A DNA stretch of 64,000 nucleotides from NCBI GenBank assembly GCA_022749755.1, contig CM040443.1:2395191-2459190 (forward strand), in the 5' to 3' direction. A model generated the notes under the pieces. That model did no database searches. It saw only the letters and a program-made list of their open reading frames with translations, and was not told the origin of the DNA. The position numbers were made by a program, and so were the translations under genes. Shown here in pieces: positions 49,430-60,110 of this stretch. Origin of the DNA: Azadirachta indica (lineage: Eukaryota; Streptophyta; Magnoliopsida; Sapindales; Meliaceae). Every line of letters starts with the position of its first letter. Position 1 is the stretch's first letter.

Positions 49430-50040
49430 TTAGAACTTCATGCTCTAATTTTATAACTTATATTCAAAATTTCAAGTTCTAACTCAAAAAAATTTCGTTA
49501 AGAACTTTGGGTTCTAATCTTAATATATTGAAAACTCGGGTTTATGAAGTTGGTATATGGAGCTTCGGGTCCATATACTAATATAATTAGTATATAGAAC
49601 TTCAAGTCTATACAATTAATATATAGAACTTTAAGTTCTTAGTTATATAGAACTTCATATCCTTTTAATTTTTACATGAAACTTTTGGTTCATGATAATT
49701 CAGAGTTATAGTATCGATCTAGAACTCAAAGTTCTACTTTAATTAATTCAAAACTTTGGGTCTGAATAGCAATTTCATTTTAAGATTTCAGGTCCTGATC
49801 TTTTTTATCTTTCATAATATAAAACATATAAATAAATAATTGTTATGTAGGAGGCCTAACTATTCATTGAAAGTATAATATACGGGAGGCATAACCTTTT
49901 ATCAGTTTTATAATAATAGATAGGAGGAGGCTTAGTCACCACTAAAAACACAATAATATTTAGAAGGCTTAGCCTTCTATCAAATAACATAAATAATAAA
50001 TGAGAGACTTTACTTACCACATAATTAATAAAGCAGCAAT
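49430..50040. repeat. Two short-motif repeat arrays in the copia-2 leader
   Basis: Between about 49430 and 49795 a degenerate GAACTT(C/T)(G/A)(G/A)GTTC motif recurs around ten times at irregular 25-40 bp spacing, often linked by TTAATATATA. It is nearly self-complementary (GAACTT...AAGTTC). A second motif, GGAGGC(C/A)TA(A/G)C(C), recurs from about 49850 to 49990. Both lie in the non-coding region between the 5' LTR and the gag remnant. Confidence 0.6.
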
Positions 50041-50342
50041 AAAAATTTTTACTTAACAAGTTTTAAGGTACAATAATATAAACAATATTGATAATAACAT
50101 AACTCAAAAATAAATATTGAAATTTTAATCAACGTTACTACCAATACTAAATAAATATGCTAATAAAAGCACAAACACATTATCCTTATTTTTTGTTATA
50201 AAAGATCTAATTTAATGGCAACCATAAAAAATACTCATAAGGACAATTATAACAAATCAATATAATGTGAAAGTATTTATTAAAATAAAAATAATCAAAT
50301 AAATATTTCACGTACCTGAACCAGTAATTCGTATTAATAATA

Positions 50343-50555
50343 TGTTGTAAATAAATTAAATAGAAATAATAAACATATGGACTAAAACGCAGGCGTTTTA
50401 TAAACTTTATAAGGATATGCAATTGTCATGTGATGGTTCCTAAAACATTTAGCATTATATGTATATATAGGCAAGAAACCAAGGGGTAGACATGATAACT
50501 TCTCAATGTGAGATATTTGACAAAATCGGTGGAAGCCAATATGAAACGCATAACA
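50343..50555 (-). repeat. copia-2 5' LTR
   Basis: 213 bp, pairing with 46142-46355. Its outer end (50555) is 226 bp upstream of the THUMP gene ATG, and the element reads away from that gene. Confidence 0.85.
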
Positions 50556-50764
50556 CAAAGTTAATTATCTGATCCGATTCGATGTTTTATGACATTCGAT
50601 CGGATCAAAATGATTTGCTCTTAGTATGTAAAATTTTAATTGAGCTAAAACCGAACCGATAAATAAGACAGAATTAGAATTGAACCGGTGCTTCTCGAAC
50701 CGGATCGATTATGGGAAAGAGACCGCCTGTCATACGCCGTACTGACTTCACACTCACAGAGCAG

Positions 50765-50773
50765 TTAGGGTTT
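50765..50773 (+). promoter_or_regulatory. Telo-box before the THUMP gene start
   Basis: TTAGGGTTT, the reverse of the plant telo-box AAACCCTAA, ends 8 bp before the ATG. Such boxes are typical near the transcription start of plant genes for ribosome biogenesis and translation, which suits a tRNA-modification gene. The rest of 50556-50781 is the likely core promoter and 5' UTR. No obvious TATA box was seen. Confidence 0.6.
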
Positions 50774-50781
50774 TGAAGACA

Positions 50782-53700
50782 ATGGCGGAAGAAAAGGAAT
50801 TGAAAATAGAAAAAGAAGAAGACGAAGAAGAACACCAGTTGAAGCCATGGGAACAGCACTCAAGAATTATAAGCTTGCCTCGATTCGATTACAACGCGCC
50901 TTCTTCTCTTCTTCAGCGCTCTCACTCTGGCTTTCTCATCACTTGCACTATTAGTATTATTCTCTTCCCATTATCTTCTTTTACTCTTATATGGCTTTCA
51001 TTTGGTATTTTTTAATCATTTCTTTATTCATTTTTGCAATTGAGCTTTCAGAGAGGGAGAAAAGTGCAACAAAAGAAGCCATCTCTATTCTTCATAAGGT
51101 TTGTTTCGTTAATCTCATTATTCTTAGATATAATTTGTATTTCCTTTCTTTCTATTTGTGATTATTTGAAATTATATTTGTTTAACGGATTTTGTTTTGA
51201 GATTTTAATTTCTAGAATGAGAAATGTAGGTCAAGCTTAAAGGTTTTAAATGTGTTCTGTAATTTTATGCGGCCTTGTAGATCGCTCCAGGAATCGAACC
51301 TGCTTCGTTAGCTTGGAAGGCTAGGGTTTATAGTCAGACGCATAAGTTTTAAACATGAAACTTTGGTTTCATGCAGCTCCTCTATGGAAAATGGAGGAAT
51401 TCCCGGATACAAGATAGGAACGAAACAAAATTCGACCCATAATATCTTTGTCAGCTTTTTCTTTTTTTTGGTCTGAATACTTTCAAAAAAATTTGCTTTC
51501 TAGACTATCCCTTTAGAAGAGTGGGACTACAACAATCTCAATCTTTTTAGTTACTTCATTCTCTATTTCTATTTGAGAGAATCCTTAGGAAAAGTATTTT
51601 GATTAGCCAAAAAAGTAGACTGTGAATATGTCAATGTGTGAGGAATGCACTGTAGTGCAATTCTCTGTATGTTTCATTTTGCTGGATGCCAGCTGCAATC
51701 ATTTGGAAATAGAATGATGTATTTCCCTGTTTCAATGACTCCTTGTGATTTGGTTTCTAGTATGGTTATGTAATATCCTGCAACTCAACTTCCATGTTTT
51801 TTTGGGTAACACAAAGCCATCAACCATGAGTAAACTATATTTTTTTTTTTTTTTTGACATAACATGGAAAACAAGTATTGGGTTGTCAGACTTCTTTAAC
51901 AAATTTAGGTAAGCTAATGAGGACATGAGTAGAATTATATCTTAACTTTCTTCTTATGCACTTTTGCTAAAAATATAGTTGTTTAACATGGAGATATTCT
52001 CAATATAAGATGGCTGTAGTAATTATTGTGCTCCTGTGATATTAACACAGTATGTTGGACCCTACAACACTGAGAACTCTGGAAGTTTGGAAAGCTCTGA
52101 CACAAGTGTCGATTCCAAGAGAAGGAAAATATGTACAGATGAGACAGATGGGAGATGCACCAATGGTGTGGACATCAATGGCACTGCCGAGGATTCAGGT
52201 AGTAACTTTCTGTCTGTGAACACTAGAATATTCTATTTTATCAAGATATTTGTTGGGGAAATGGATTCTCAGTTTTTGACTTAACATTTTCTGATGGTAG
52301 GTGGACGTTCAAAAGACAAGTGTCTTTCTAGTGCACAGACAGGTACAAACACAGAAAACAATCTTGACATGTCTTTGGTTAAGCTAACAAGGAATGGCTT
52401 GTTGTTGCTGACCTTCCCAAGCAAAAATTCTCCCAACATTGTTAACATTGTATCAAACATCTTTCAGTCTTTCGATGCTGGAAATCTGAAGTCACCTCAG
52501 TAAGTCATTTATATTTCAGATGTTAACATCTCTTCACTTTTCAGTCACATGTTTTGTGCATCTTGACACTAGTTCTGCTTATATTTTGTACTAACAAATA
52601 TCAAGTTATTTCTTCATAAGCTATGATTTTATATGAGCTCGGATGTATTCAGGCAGAAATCCTGTATGATTCTGCCTGTTCACATTCAAACTAAAGCTTG
52701 TTAATTGCTGTGTGTTATTATTTTATATTAAATTGAAATATATTGGCAATAATGTTAATTGTATATTGTATGAAGTATGTGAAAGGCATTTATGTTCTTA
52801 AAATTTAACACAGCATTTCACTGTTATCTTGCTACCAAGTTTTGCATTCATAATTAGGCCTGGCAATCCTGTTGCCATGGTATATTTTAATTCAATGAAC
52901 GTTGAAAATGAAGCATATGATTTTAGCTAACAGCTTCTGGGCTCTCTTCTATAATTCTTCTATCTTGACTCTGAAAATAGATTTAACTTAGTGTCTGATC
53001 TGGCAGGTTGGAGATATATTCTTTGCTTTTTTTTCATTATACAAAAGACATGTCATTAAGCAACTTATGCTTGTCCTATCATCATTGAATGTGGTTATGA
53101 ATTGTCTGTTTCATTGAAGCTTAGAGCATGAATGGCTTTCATAACTATTCTGAAGTCATATCCAGGTTTTATGTGAAGCATCCTATAGAGGTTTTTTCTT
53201 CGGTGCTTTTCCTATCCTTAATTGAAGGAACCACTAGATATTTCAATCATTCAGAATGATTTTCTTTCTAACTTTTCTTTTTCCTCCCCTTAATTCAGGA
53301 TAACAAGATATTTAGTCATTCAGATTTTTTTTTCCTCCTTTTTTGATACAAAGAAATCCCTTGACCTTTCTATGTTCATTGAGTTTTAAACTAGTGACTA
53401 CTGCCAAACCTTAGAACCTTGGCAGTCAGAAAACTCATGGGATATTTAATATTTCAGGTAGATGGCCCCAAAGGGTTTCTCAACCCCTGACCTATTGGTT
53501 GAATCTGAGAGTCTTTTACCACTCGACCAAAAGGGGTATTCATATTTTAATATGTTGCATTCGACCAATTCCCTTTTCCTGTAAATAAATAAAAGTATAT
53601 TATAGAACTTTTTCTGGTTGATGTTAATTTTATGTAGATAACATATTTCTATAACCATTTAGTTACATCCTTCCAAGGAACACCAACACATTTGTTTCAG

Positions 53701-54758
53701 TTTGTGTACTGGAGTTTAAGGTATCTATATTCTCTTTGATTACCTGAACCTTTGGGTGAAATGGTATTTCTTTGGTGCAGATGGTGTCATCGCATTTTTC
53801 CCATCCAAGCTACTAGTAGTTTGAATGAGAAAGAACTTCAAGCAACTGTGTCGAAGCTTGTTCAACAATTTGTTAATGATAAACAAAACAAACTTGCAAG
53901 GCCTGTTAAGGTATGTTGTATTTACTGCACTGTTGTCCAGTCTTGTCTGAATTGAATCCGTATAAGAGGTTAAGAAAAAACAGAAACAATTAGCATCTGA
54001 GGATTTAGAGGAACTGTCTGCATTTGATGCATGTCTGGGAGTCTCAACTTACTGTTTTTGTTGGGTCATTGTGAGAAAAATGTTACTTTGCTCTCTTTAT
54101 TGGCGATAATGGAATTAACAATGCATTGATATAAATTGTAGCTTGTGAGGTCACCTTGTGAGTACATTTTCTGGTTTTTGTTTTAAAATCTGAAATTTTG
54201 GGGGCTCAGTGGTATCAGAGATTATATCTCAGTTGCTGTGGGTGGGATTATGTTGTGTGTAAATGTCGTAAAATAACTGAAGTTGTTTGGTGGATGTGAC
54301 TACTTAATGAACTGTACCTGAAATTGCAGTTTGCAGTGGCATATAACAGAAGAGGATTTGAAGACAAACAGAAGAAGAATCCAAAAGATAACTCAAAGGA
54401 TTCTGGTCAGTTAGCTTTATTGGACCGCAACAAATGCTTCAGTATTGTTGCTGCTGCAGTTAAAGATGTTGTATCAGATTCAGCTGTGGATCTTAAATCT
54501 CCAGAGGTAGAAAGGCCTTTACTATTTTGTGCATGTTGAAATCTTTTCTCACTTATTGCCCGTCATTGCCGCTTGTTCTGACTATTATAATGGCCAATGT
54601 TACAGCTTTCTGTACTTATTGAGTTGCTGCCCATTTCTGGACTATCCAATGAAACATTGATAGTTGCCGTTTCTGTACTTCCACAGAACCTTGTTAGTAC
54701 AAAGCCACGACTCTGCATTAGGGCATTGGTTTCTGACACCAATGCAAAGAATGGTTAG
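50782..54758 (+). CDS. THUMP domain-containing protein (Tan1/THUMPD1-like), 7 exons
   Basis: Exons: 50782-50953, 51052-51098, 52051-52198, 52301-52499, 53781-53910, 54330-54506, 54606-54758. All introns are GT...AG, and the joined frame is open for 1026 nt (341 aa plus TAG). The acidic N-terminus is followed by the conserved PWEQHSRIISLPRFDYNAPS block near residues 23-42. Exons 3-4 form a variable Ser/Asp-rich linker up to about residue 135. Exons 5-7 carry the THUMP region, with WCHRIFPIQAT near 190, FVNDKQNKLARPVKFAVAY near 217, LLDRNKCFSIVAAAVKDVV near 262, and LVSTKPRLCIRAL near the end. In yeast, Tan1 binds tRNA-Ser and tRNA-Leu as adaptor for N4-acetylation of C12 by Kre33; the plant role is inferred from homology. 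The gene has no visible lesion. I recognise it as the family of Arabidopsis At5g12410 from memory, without a search. Confidence 0.93.
51285..51340 (-). pseudogene. tRNA-Gly(UCC)-like 3' half in THUMP intron 2
   Basis: On the minus strand TAGC-CTTCCAA-GCTA forms an anticodon arm with a UCC anticodon (51311-51325). A five-base linker follows, then GCAGG-TTCGATT-CCTGG, a T-arm with one mismatched pair (51286-51302). The D-arm and a pairing acceptor stem are missing or not recognisable. The style (AGCCTTCCAAGCT, AACGA linker) looks bacterial or organellar. It is antisense to the host gene and is probably a tRNA-derived relic. Confidence 0.5.
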
Positions 54759-55815
54759 GAATTGGAGTAGTCTGATGTTGTGAGAACTTAAAGAATCACG
54801 GGATTGACAATGGGAACGTGAGGTGTATGTATAATTTGGCCATCACTCTCCTCGCGTCAACTGTTCTTTACATCCCAACAAGAGTGCTGGTCTTGATAGA
54901 TGAATATCCGGACAAGAATAGGTTTGCTTCTGTTTGATGCTTCAACCTAATATTTGCCGGAGACCTTCTGGAAGTTAGTATCTTGCAAGTTACCTGAGAA
55001 ATTGCCCATGAACTGGTCTTGGATGGGTCGCTAGGCCTCCACGATATATACAGTACTCAGTTAGCTAAGAAATTATCTTGACTTCATTGATTTCTTCTAT
55101 CTAGTCCAGAAAAATAAATAAGTTATTATGACCTTGGGTAAAGATGAGAGCTACAAGCATTAAGCTCAGGTCTCTGTTGCTATGGTTTCTCATTGGTGGA
55201 AAGTTATGTTGTGGTTTTGTTTGTGTTATAACAGGGTTTATGAAAAGGCAAATGTTTCTTTGACAAACATGTATTTTCTTAATGTGAAAAGTATTTTTGT
55301 TTTATTTTAATTGTGTATTGCGAAATAAATATAAGCCTTTTTCCCATTATCTATAAGGACTAATAATATCTAATTGCTTGGTGATTGAGTAATAATAATA
55401 CATTTAATGCATTGTTTCATACACTTTAAAATTTACTTTCAATTTATAATTAATAGGTAAGGATATAATTTGCAAGGAATTTATTGGATTCCTATCAAAG
55501 TAAATGATTTTCACAATTATAAAAAAATATGGAGCTTTTTTAAGAAAAGAAAAAAATAGTAATATTCATGGCATTATTGTATGTTTATTATATGGTTCAC
55601 GTTATTTATTTTTATTTTTGTTTACTTAATATTTACATATAATTAATTTATAAAAAAAATATTTCATTAATATAATAGTCTTTCAAGAAAATTAAAAATA
55701 ATTAAATCGAACTAAAGTTTTTTCTTGATAAAATGACCTTTGCCCTTCTTCATTTTTTTTTCCTCCAATACATAATTATCTATTGTTAATGCTTTTTGTG
55801 TAATTTTTTCTTTAG
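54759..55815 (+). other. THUMP 3' UTR and downstream intergenic DNA
   Basis: The first 300-450 bp keep genic base composition, so they are probably 3' UTR and early downstream sequence. From about 55250 the DNA becomes strongly AT-rich. No further gene was seen. Confidence 0.4.
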
Positions 55816-55816
55816 A

Positions 55817-56070
55817 GAATGACGCTTTTTTAGTTAATACCTAATTGCTCTCATATATTTTATCTAATACCCCCATCACCCCCTAATTCTTATTTTTTTT
55901 TATTTTACCCTTTAATTCAATTAATTTACAAATGATTAAATCGAAAATATTAGAAATATTAAAGGACAAAATCGAAACTCAAGAGGGTGATGGGATATTA
56001 CAGAAAATATGGAAGGGTAATGAAATATTAACTGAAAAAGCAGAGGGTAATGAGCAATCATCCTTCTTTT
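55817..56070. mobile_element. MITE with ~60-bp inverted repeats
   Basis: The left arm has AGTTAATACCTAATTGCTCTC and then TAATACCCCCATCACCC; the inverted right arm has AGTTAATATTTCATTACCCTTC and then TAATATCCCATCACCCT. The ORF at 55932-56153 is formed by the right arm and is not a gene. Confidence 0.6.
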
Positions 56071-56910
56071 TTTTTAAAAATTTGTTTATTTTATTCTTGA
56101 TAGTGGAATTAAATTTGAGCATCATTCATTTATTTATAAAAATAAATAAATAAATAATTTAAAGCGGTAGTGGAGAAAGTTGAACCCTAACATTTCGTAG
56201 TTGTTGAACAATAAGGTTATGTTAGAATGCTAGACTAAATTGCATGGGGTAAAATAAATAAGGTAGAATTTGATTATATATATATATATTTTTTTTCGTG
56301 TTTGATTATTTATATAATTTCTTTAAAAAATTTAGAAATAATAATTTAAATTATTTACAAATACTTTAGTAATAAAATATACATTTTATAAAGTATTTCT
56401 TATACCTTATTAATATATTTTTAATTTATTAATTATTCGTTACTTTTTATATAAAAAACTTATAATTTATTTACTTTTTACATTCATAAAAATTATATTT
56501 TATTATTACCTAGTGTTTCTATTACAAATTATTACTTATAAAAAAAATACTATAATTTATATTTGATATAGTTTAAAAAAAAAAAGTAATTTTAATTCAT
56601 AAGATAAGTTAACCCACAATCTAAGAATTAAACGGTAGGTCTAGAGTTCACACACATTTATCCTTGCCGTTTTTTTTTTTTTTTTTCCGCTCAGACGTGT
56701 CTTTTAATATTATTATATTTTTAGTTATGCAACATTCTAGACGACTAATTTTTTTTAATATTATATTATAATTATTTATATTACATTCAGACAACTAAAC
56801 ACATACTGTAAAATCTATATCTGGTTATATTATAAATATGTTAGCATATTCATAAATTATGGAGAACCTTATCATCGGTAGGTTTTGAATATATACATAT
56901 ATATATATGT
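56071..56910. other. AT-rich intergenic DNA
   Basis: Low-complexity AT-rich sequence with poly(A) and poly(T) runs. No gene or convincing paired repeat was seen. Confidence 0.5.
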
Positions 56911-57151
56911 GGGGCAAGATCAATAACCCATTTTTTTTGTATAAAATTTTACATTAATTGTAGACCGTTGAATATAGTTACATTAAATAATTGAGATTGC
57001 ATCTGATCACGTAATTAATGTATAATTAATACATCCATAATTAATGCATATGTTACGTGCAATTTTAACTGTTGGATGTGCCTATATCTAACGATTTATA
57101 ATTGATGTAAAATTTTGTATAAAAAAAAAAGAAAAGGGTTGCTGATCCTAC

Positions 57152-57157
<6 letters not shown>
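56911..57157. mobile_element. MITE of the (TA)n-associated family, copy 5
   Basis: Terminal inverted repeats of about 60 bp. The left reads GGGCAAGATCAATAACCC, a T run, then ATAAAATTTTACATTAATTG; the inverted right end reads GGGTAGGATCAGCAACCC, a T run, then ATACAAAATTTTACATC. The centre is TAATTAATGCATA-type. (TA)n tracts lie directly on both sides (56890-56908 and 57157-57188). Same family as 42176-42400. Confidence 0.85.
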
Positions 57158-57189
<32 letters not shown>

Positions 57190-57361
57190 CTACTTAAACA
57201 TGGGATTGAATAAAAAGTTGTCTAAGCTCTTCTTTACCATACTATAATAAGTGTAATGTTTTCTAGTCACCACTAAATTTAAATAAACAAATAAAAGTTA
57301 ATTTCAAAAAATTATTCATTATTTAAATTTATTATTTATTAAAAAAAATATATTGAGAAAT

Positions 57362-57560
57362 TGATGGTCACAACTCCTTGACTTTACATAATATTATTTA
57401 TAACTAATTGGATCAATTCATTATAAACAGTTAAAATTGAATCTAACACATATGATTAATACATAATAAATGTACATGTAAAATATAATATTAACTGTTG
57501 AAAGTGTTTAAATTTAATCAACTACAAATGATATAAGAAAACATATAAATCTTATGTATG
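57362..57560. mobile_element. MITE of the (TA)n-associated family, diverged copy 6
   Basis: Shares internal blocks with copies 2 and 4: AATTGGATCAATTC, AGTTAAAATTGAATCTAACA, AATACATAATAAATG, AACTGTTGAAAGTGT. The ends are weak. Confidence 0.4.
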
Positions 57561-57572
57561 TGTGTGTATGTA

Positions 57573-58127
57573 TATGGGAAAAGGGCATGCAAATCCTTAA
57601 GGTTTGGCTTATTGTACTGACTAATCATAATAGTTTTAAAAATACTCATAAAACTCCTAATTTATTTTAAAATAAAAAGTATACCTCTATTAGCAATAGT
57701 TATTTAACAAAAATAATTATTAAATCTTTAAATTTTAATAAAACATATAAAAAAAAATTAATAAAACATTAATAACTATTAATCTATAAATAAAATATAC
57801 TATAGTACAACACTTGTGATTATATTATAATTTATATTTATGTACAGCTAAAATACATAAAAGATAATAAAATAAAATATATTATTTATAAAATATATCA
57901 ATTTATAATATATTAATAAATATTATATTATTGATGTAATATTTATTAATGTATTTTTGATAAATATATTATATTTTGTCAAATTTTAAAAATTTAATAA
58001 TTATTTTTGTTGAATAACTATTATGATAGGGACATAATTGCCACTTATTAATTTTATGGATAATTTTAAAACTATTAGAACTAATCAATTTATTAAACCA
58101 AACCTTAGGAACTTAAATGTCTTTTTC
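57573..58127. mobile_element. ~555-bp inverted-repeat element in (TA)n
   Basis: The left end GGGAAAAGGGCATGCAAATCC, then TTAAGGTTTGG, matches the inverted right end GGGAAAAAGACATTTAAGTTCC, then TAAGGTTTGG. Pairing continues for about 150 bp through AATAGTTTTAAAA and AATAGTTATT(T/C)AACAAAAA. It is flanked by TGTATGTATAT on the left and (TA)n on the right. No protein. Confidence 0.8.
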
Positions 58128-58929
58128 CCTGTATATATATATATATACACTCACCTTTTTTAAAAGAAAAGTAATTGTGTTAGGTCGTTTTAAATTTTAA
58201 AATTTTAAAATTTTTTATTATTATTTCAACAATTACATACTGTATTTTAATTTTTTATATCCACTATTGCTTATTCGGTGGTTGAACTACCTTTTTAACC
58301 AATGAAAAGTTAAGCCTTAGGTTTCTCCCACATTTTTTTTGTGATTTAAAATAAATAGATTTAAGTCAAGTTGAAATAAATTTTATATCGAATTTGGATT
58401 CATTATCAAGAATAAAAACATACAATTGTATTAAAAAAATTAACAAAGTAGTATATGTTAAAAGAATTAAATTTAGGAAAAAATAATTAAACCAAATATA
58501 TTGAGGTGGAGACGATCTAAATTATAACTTGAATTTGTATCTACCATCAAAACTAAAATGTTAAGTTGTATAAAAAATTAACAATAGAGATAACAAGATA
58601 TTAAAAATGAAAATAAATGATATTAAAAAAAATTGAAAATAAGTGGATATACACAGTATTTATAAAAAAAAAAAGGGGAAGAGAAGAACATTTACCCTTA
58701 TTTTTTCTCTTTTTTATCTAAAAAATTAAAATTACTAATCTATCACCTAATTTAGTTTCTAAACAATTGTAGGTATAAATATTGTTACCTTTTTTAATGT
58801 GTAAGAACAACGTAAATTTATTTACTGTTCATTCTAAGTCAACCCACCATATTTTATATCCGTCGAATATATTTTACACCTCTAATTAAAGCAAACAATA
58901 ATAAAATTAAAATACAATAATAATAGTTA
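58128..58929. other. AT-rich intergenic DNA
   Basis: No gene or paired repeat recognised. A (TA)n tract lies at 58133-58149. Confidence 0.5.
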
Positions 58930-60110
58930 AAATAATTATGAAGGATATTGATGTGCAAATTTTAAATACTCGCACGTGCACGAATCGTTAATAGTTAACG
59001 ATAAATTCACTTTAAGGTCGATCTCTCATAAAATTGTAATGGTTTAAATCTTTATTGTTTCCTATTAATTACTAATTTAAGTAAACATAAAATCGTAAAT
59101 ACTCTAATGTAATCAAATGACAATTCCAGATTATTTCAATTGAAATGATTAAATAACTAAATTACAAGAACTTGAAATCTATAAAATTCTGTTGAATTCA
59201 ATGAAATTAGATGGGATTCGGCTAGTTATTTAATCTGATATTAAAATATTAGGTGAATTAAACAACCATTATGTAATTTAGATTATTGGTTTTTTCACTA
59301 AAGATAGAGAATTCTAATGATCATGGTAATTTTCACTTACAATTAATTAAATATATACTTGATATAAGGTTTCTACTTAATTAATTGTATTATTACAAAG
59401 AAATCATTTAATCATTTAAATTAAACCAAGTCAATGGATTTAATTTAAATACTTGTTCAAAAGAACTTAATTAAGATAAGATGATATTTTTAACATCTTA
59501 ATTCTCAAATTCATTTCAATCATAAATAATAGATAGCAAATTCACAACAAATAATCAAAATTATACAGATTAATGAATAAGAAATAATCTCAACCTCTGA
59601 TTAATCACATTTCACAAAATATTCAATACCATTTCAATAGTAAAACCAAACTCATAAAATATATTTACACTTCCATTCTTAAATTCAAATCTATGAATCT
59701 AATTGTAAAAGTTCTCAATATATTTGAAAAATAAACAAATTTAAAAAAAACTTCCCTTTTTGAAGATTCACCACCAAGTTTTGAAGAAAATGATAATTCT
59801 GCCCAACAAAAATATCAGCAATCCTCTCCCTCTAATGGAAAACTCACTCTTTAAAAAACCCTCTTATTCGTCGAATCCTTCCCCAATTTGTTCTTTACCT
59901 AGCAGCACCTCTAAAGTCATCTCTTTTACTCATTTTATCAATAACTTATTCAAAATTCACTCCCACATGTCAAGGAAAGTTTGTCTTCCCGTTATCTTCT
60001 TTTCAGCTAGGATTTTGACCCTTAAAACTTCAACACTTGTTTTCTTTTTGAAATGTCGGGTTGTAAATCATTATATTTAATTTTCAAATTATTTTGTATC
60101 ACCCAAATAC
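58930..60110. repeat. Non-coding retroelement-like block
   Basis: Opens with a CGCACGTGCACGAATCGTTA and AAGGTCGATCTCTCATAAA-like section, followed by several AATTAA-rich blocks. A GC-richer end holds an apparent ORF of 106 codons (59760-60080) with no recognisable protein features. The opening resembles the conserved start of plant LTR-derived non-coding repeats as I remember them. No LTR pair or coding domain was seen. Confidence 0.35.

Larger units (their letters stand above)
46142..50555 (-). mobile_element. Ty1/copia retrotransposon (copia-2), internally deleted
   Basis: 4414 bp on the minus strand. LTRs are 46142-46355 and 50343-50555, with TG...CA ends and a target duplication CAAGG / CAAAG that has one mismatch. 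A polypurine tract AATCCAAGAGGGAG precedes the 3' LTR on the minus strand (46356-46369). No clean primer-binding site is left. The two LTRs are much more diverged than those of copia-1, so it is older. Inside are remnants of gag knuckle, protease, integrase and RNase H, but no reverse transcriptase. Confidence 0.88.

Noticed and set aside
59760..60080. 106-codon plus-strand ORF
   Set aside because: It lies at the end of a non-coding retroelement-like block, and its composition (Ser, Asn, Lys, Phe) is that of translated AT-rich DNA.
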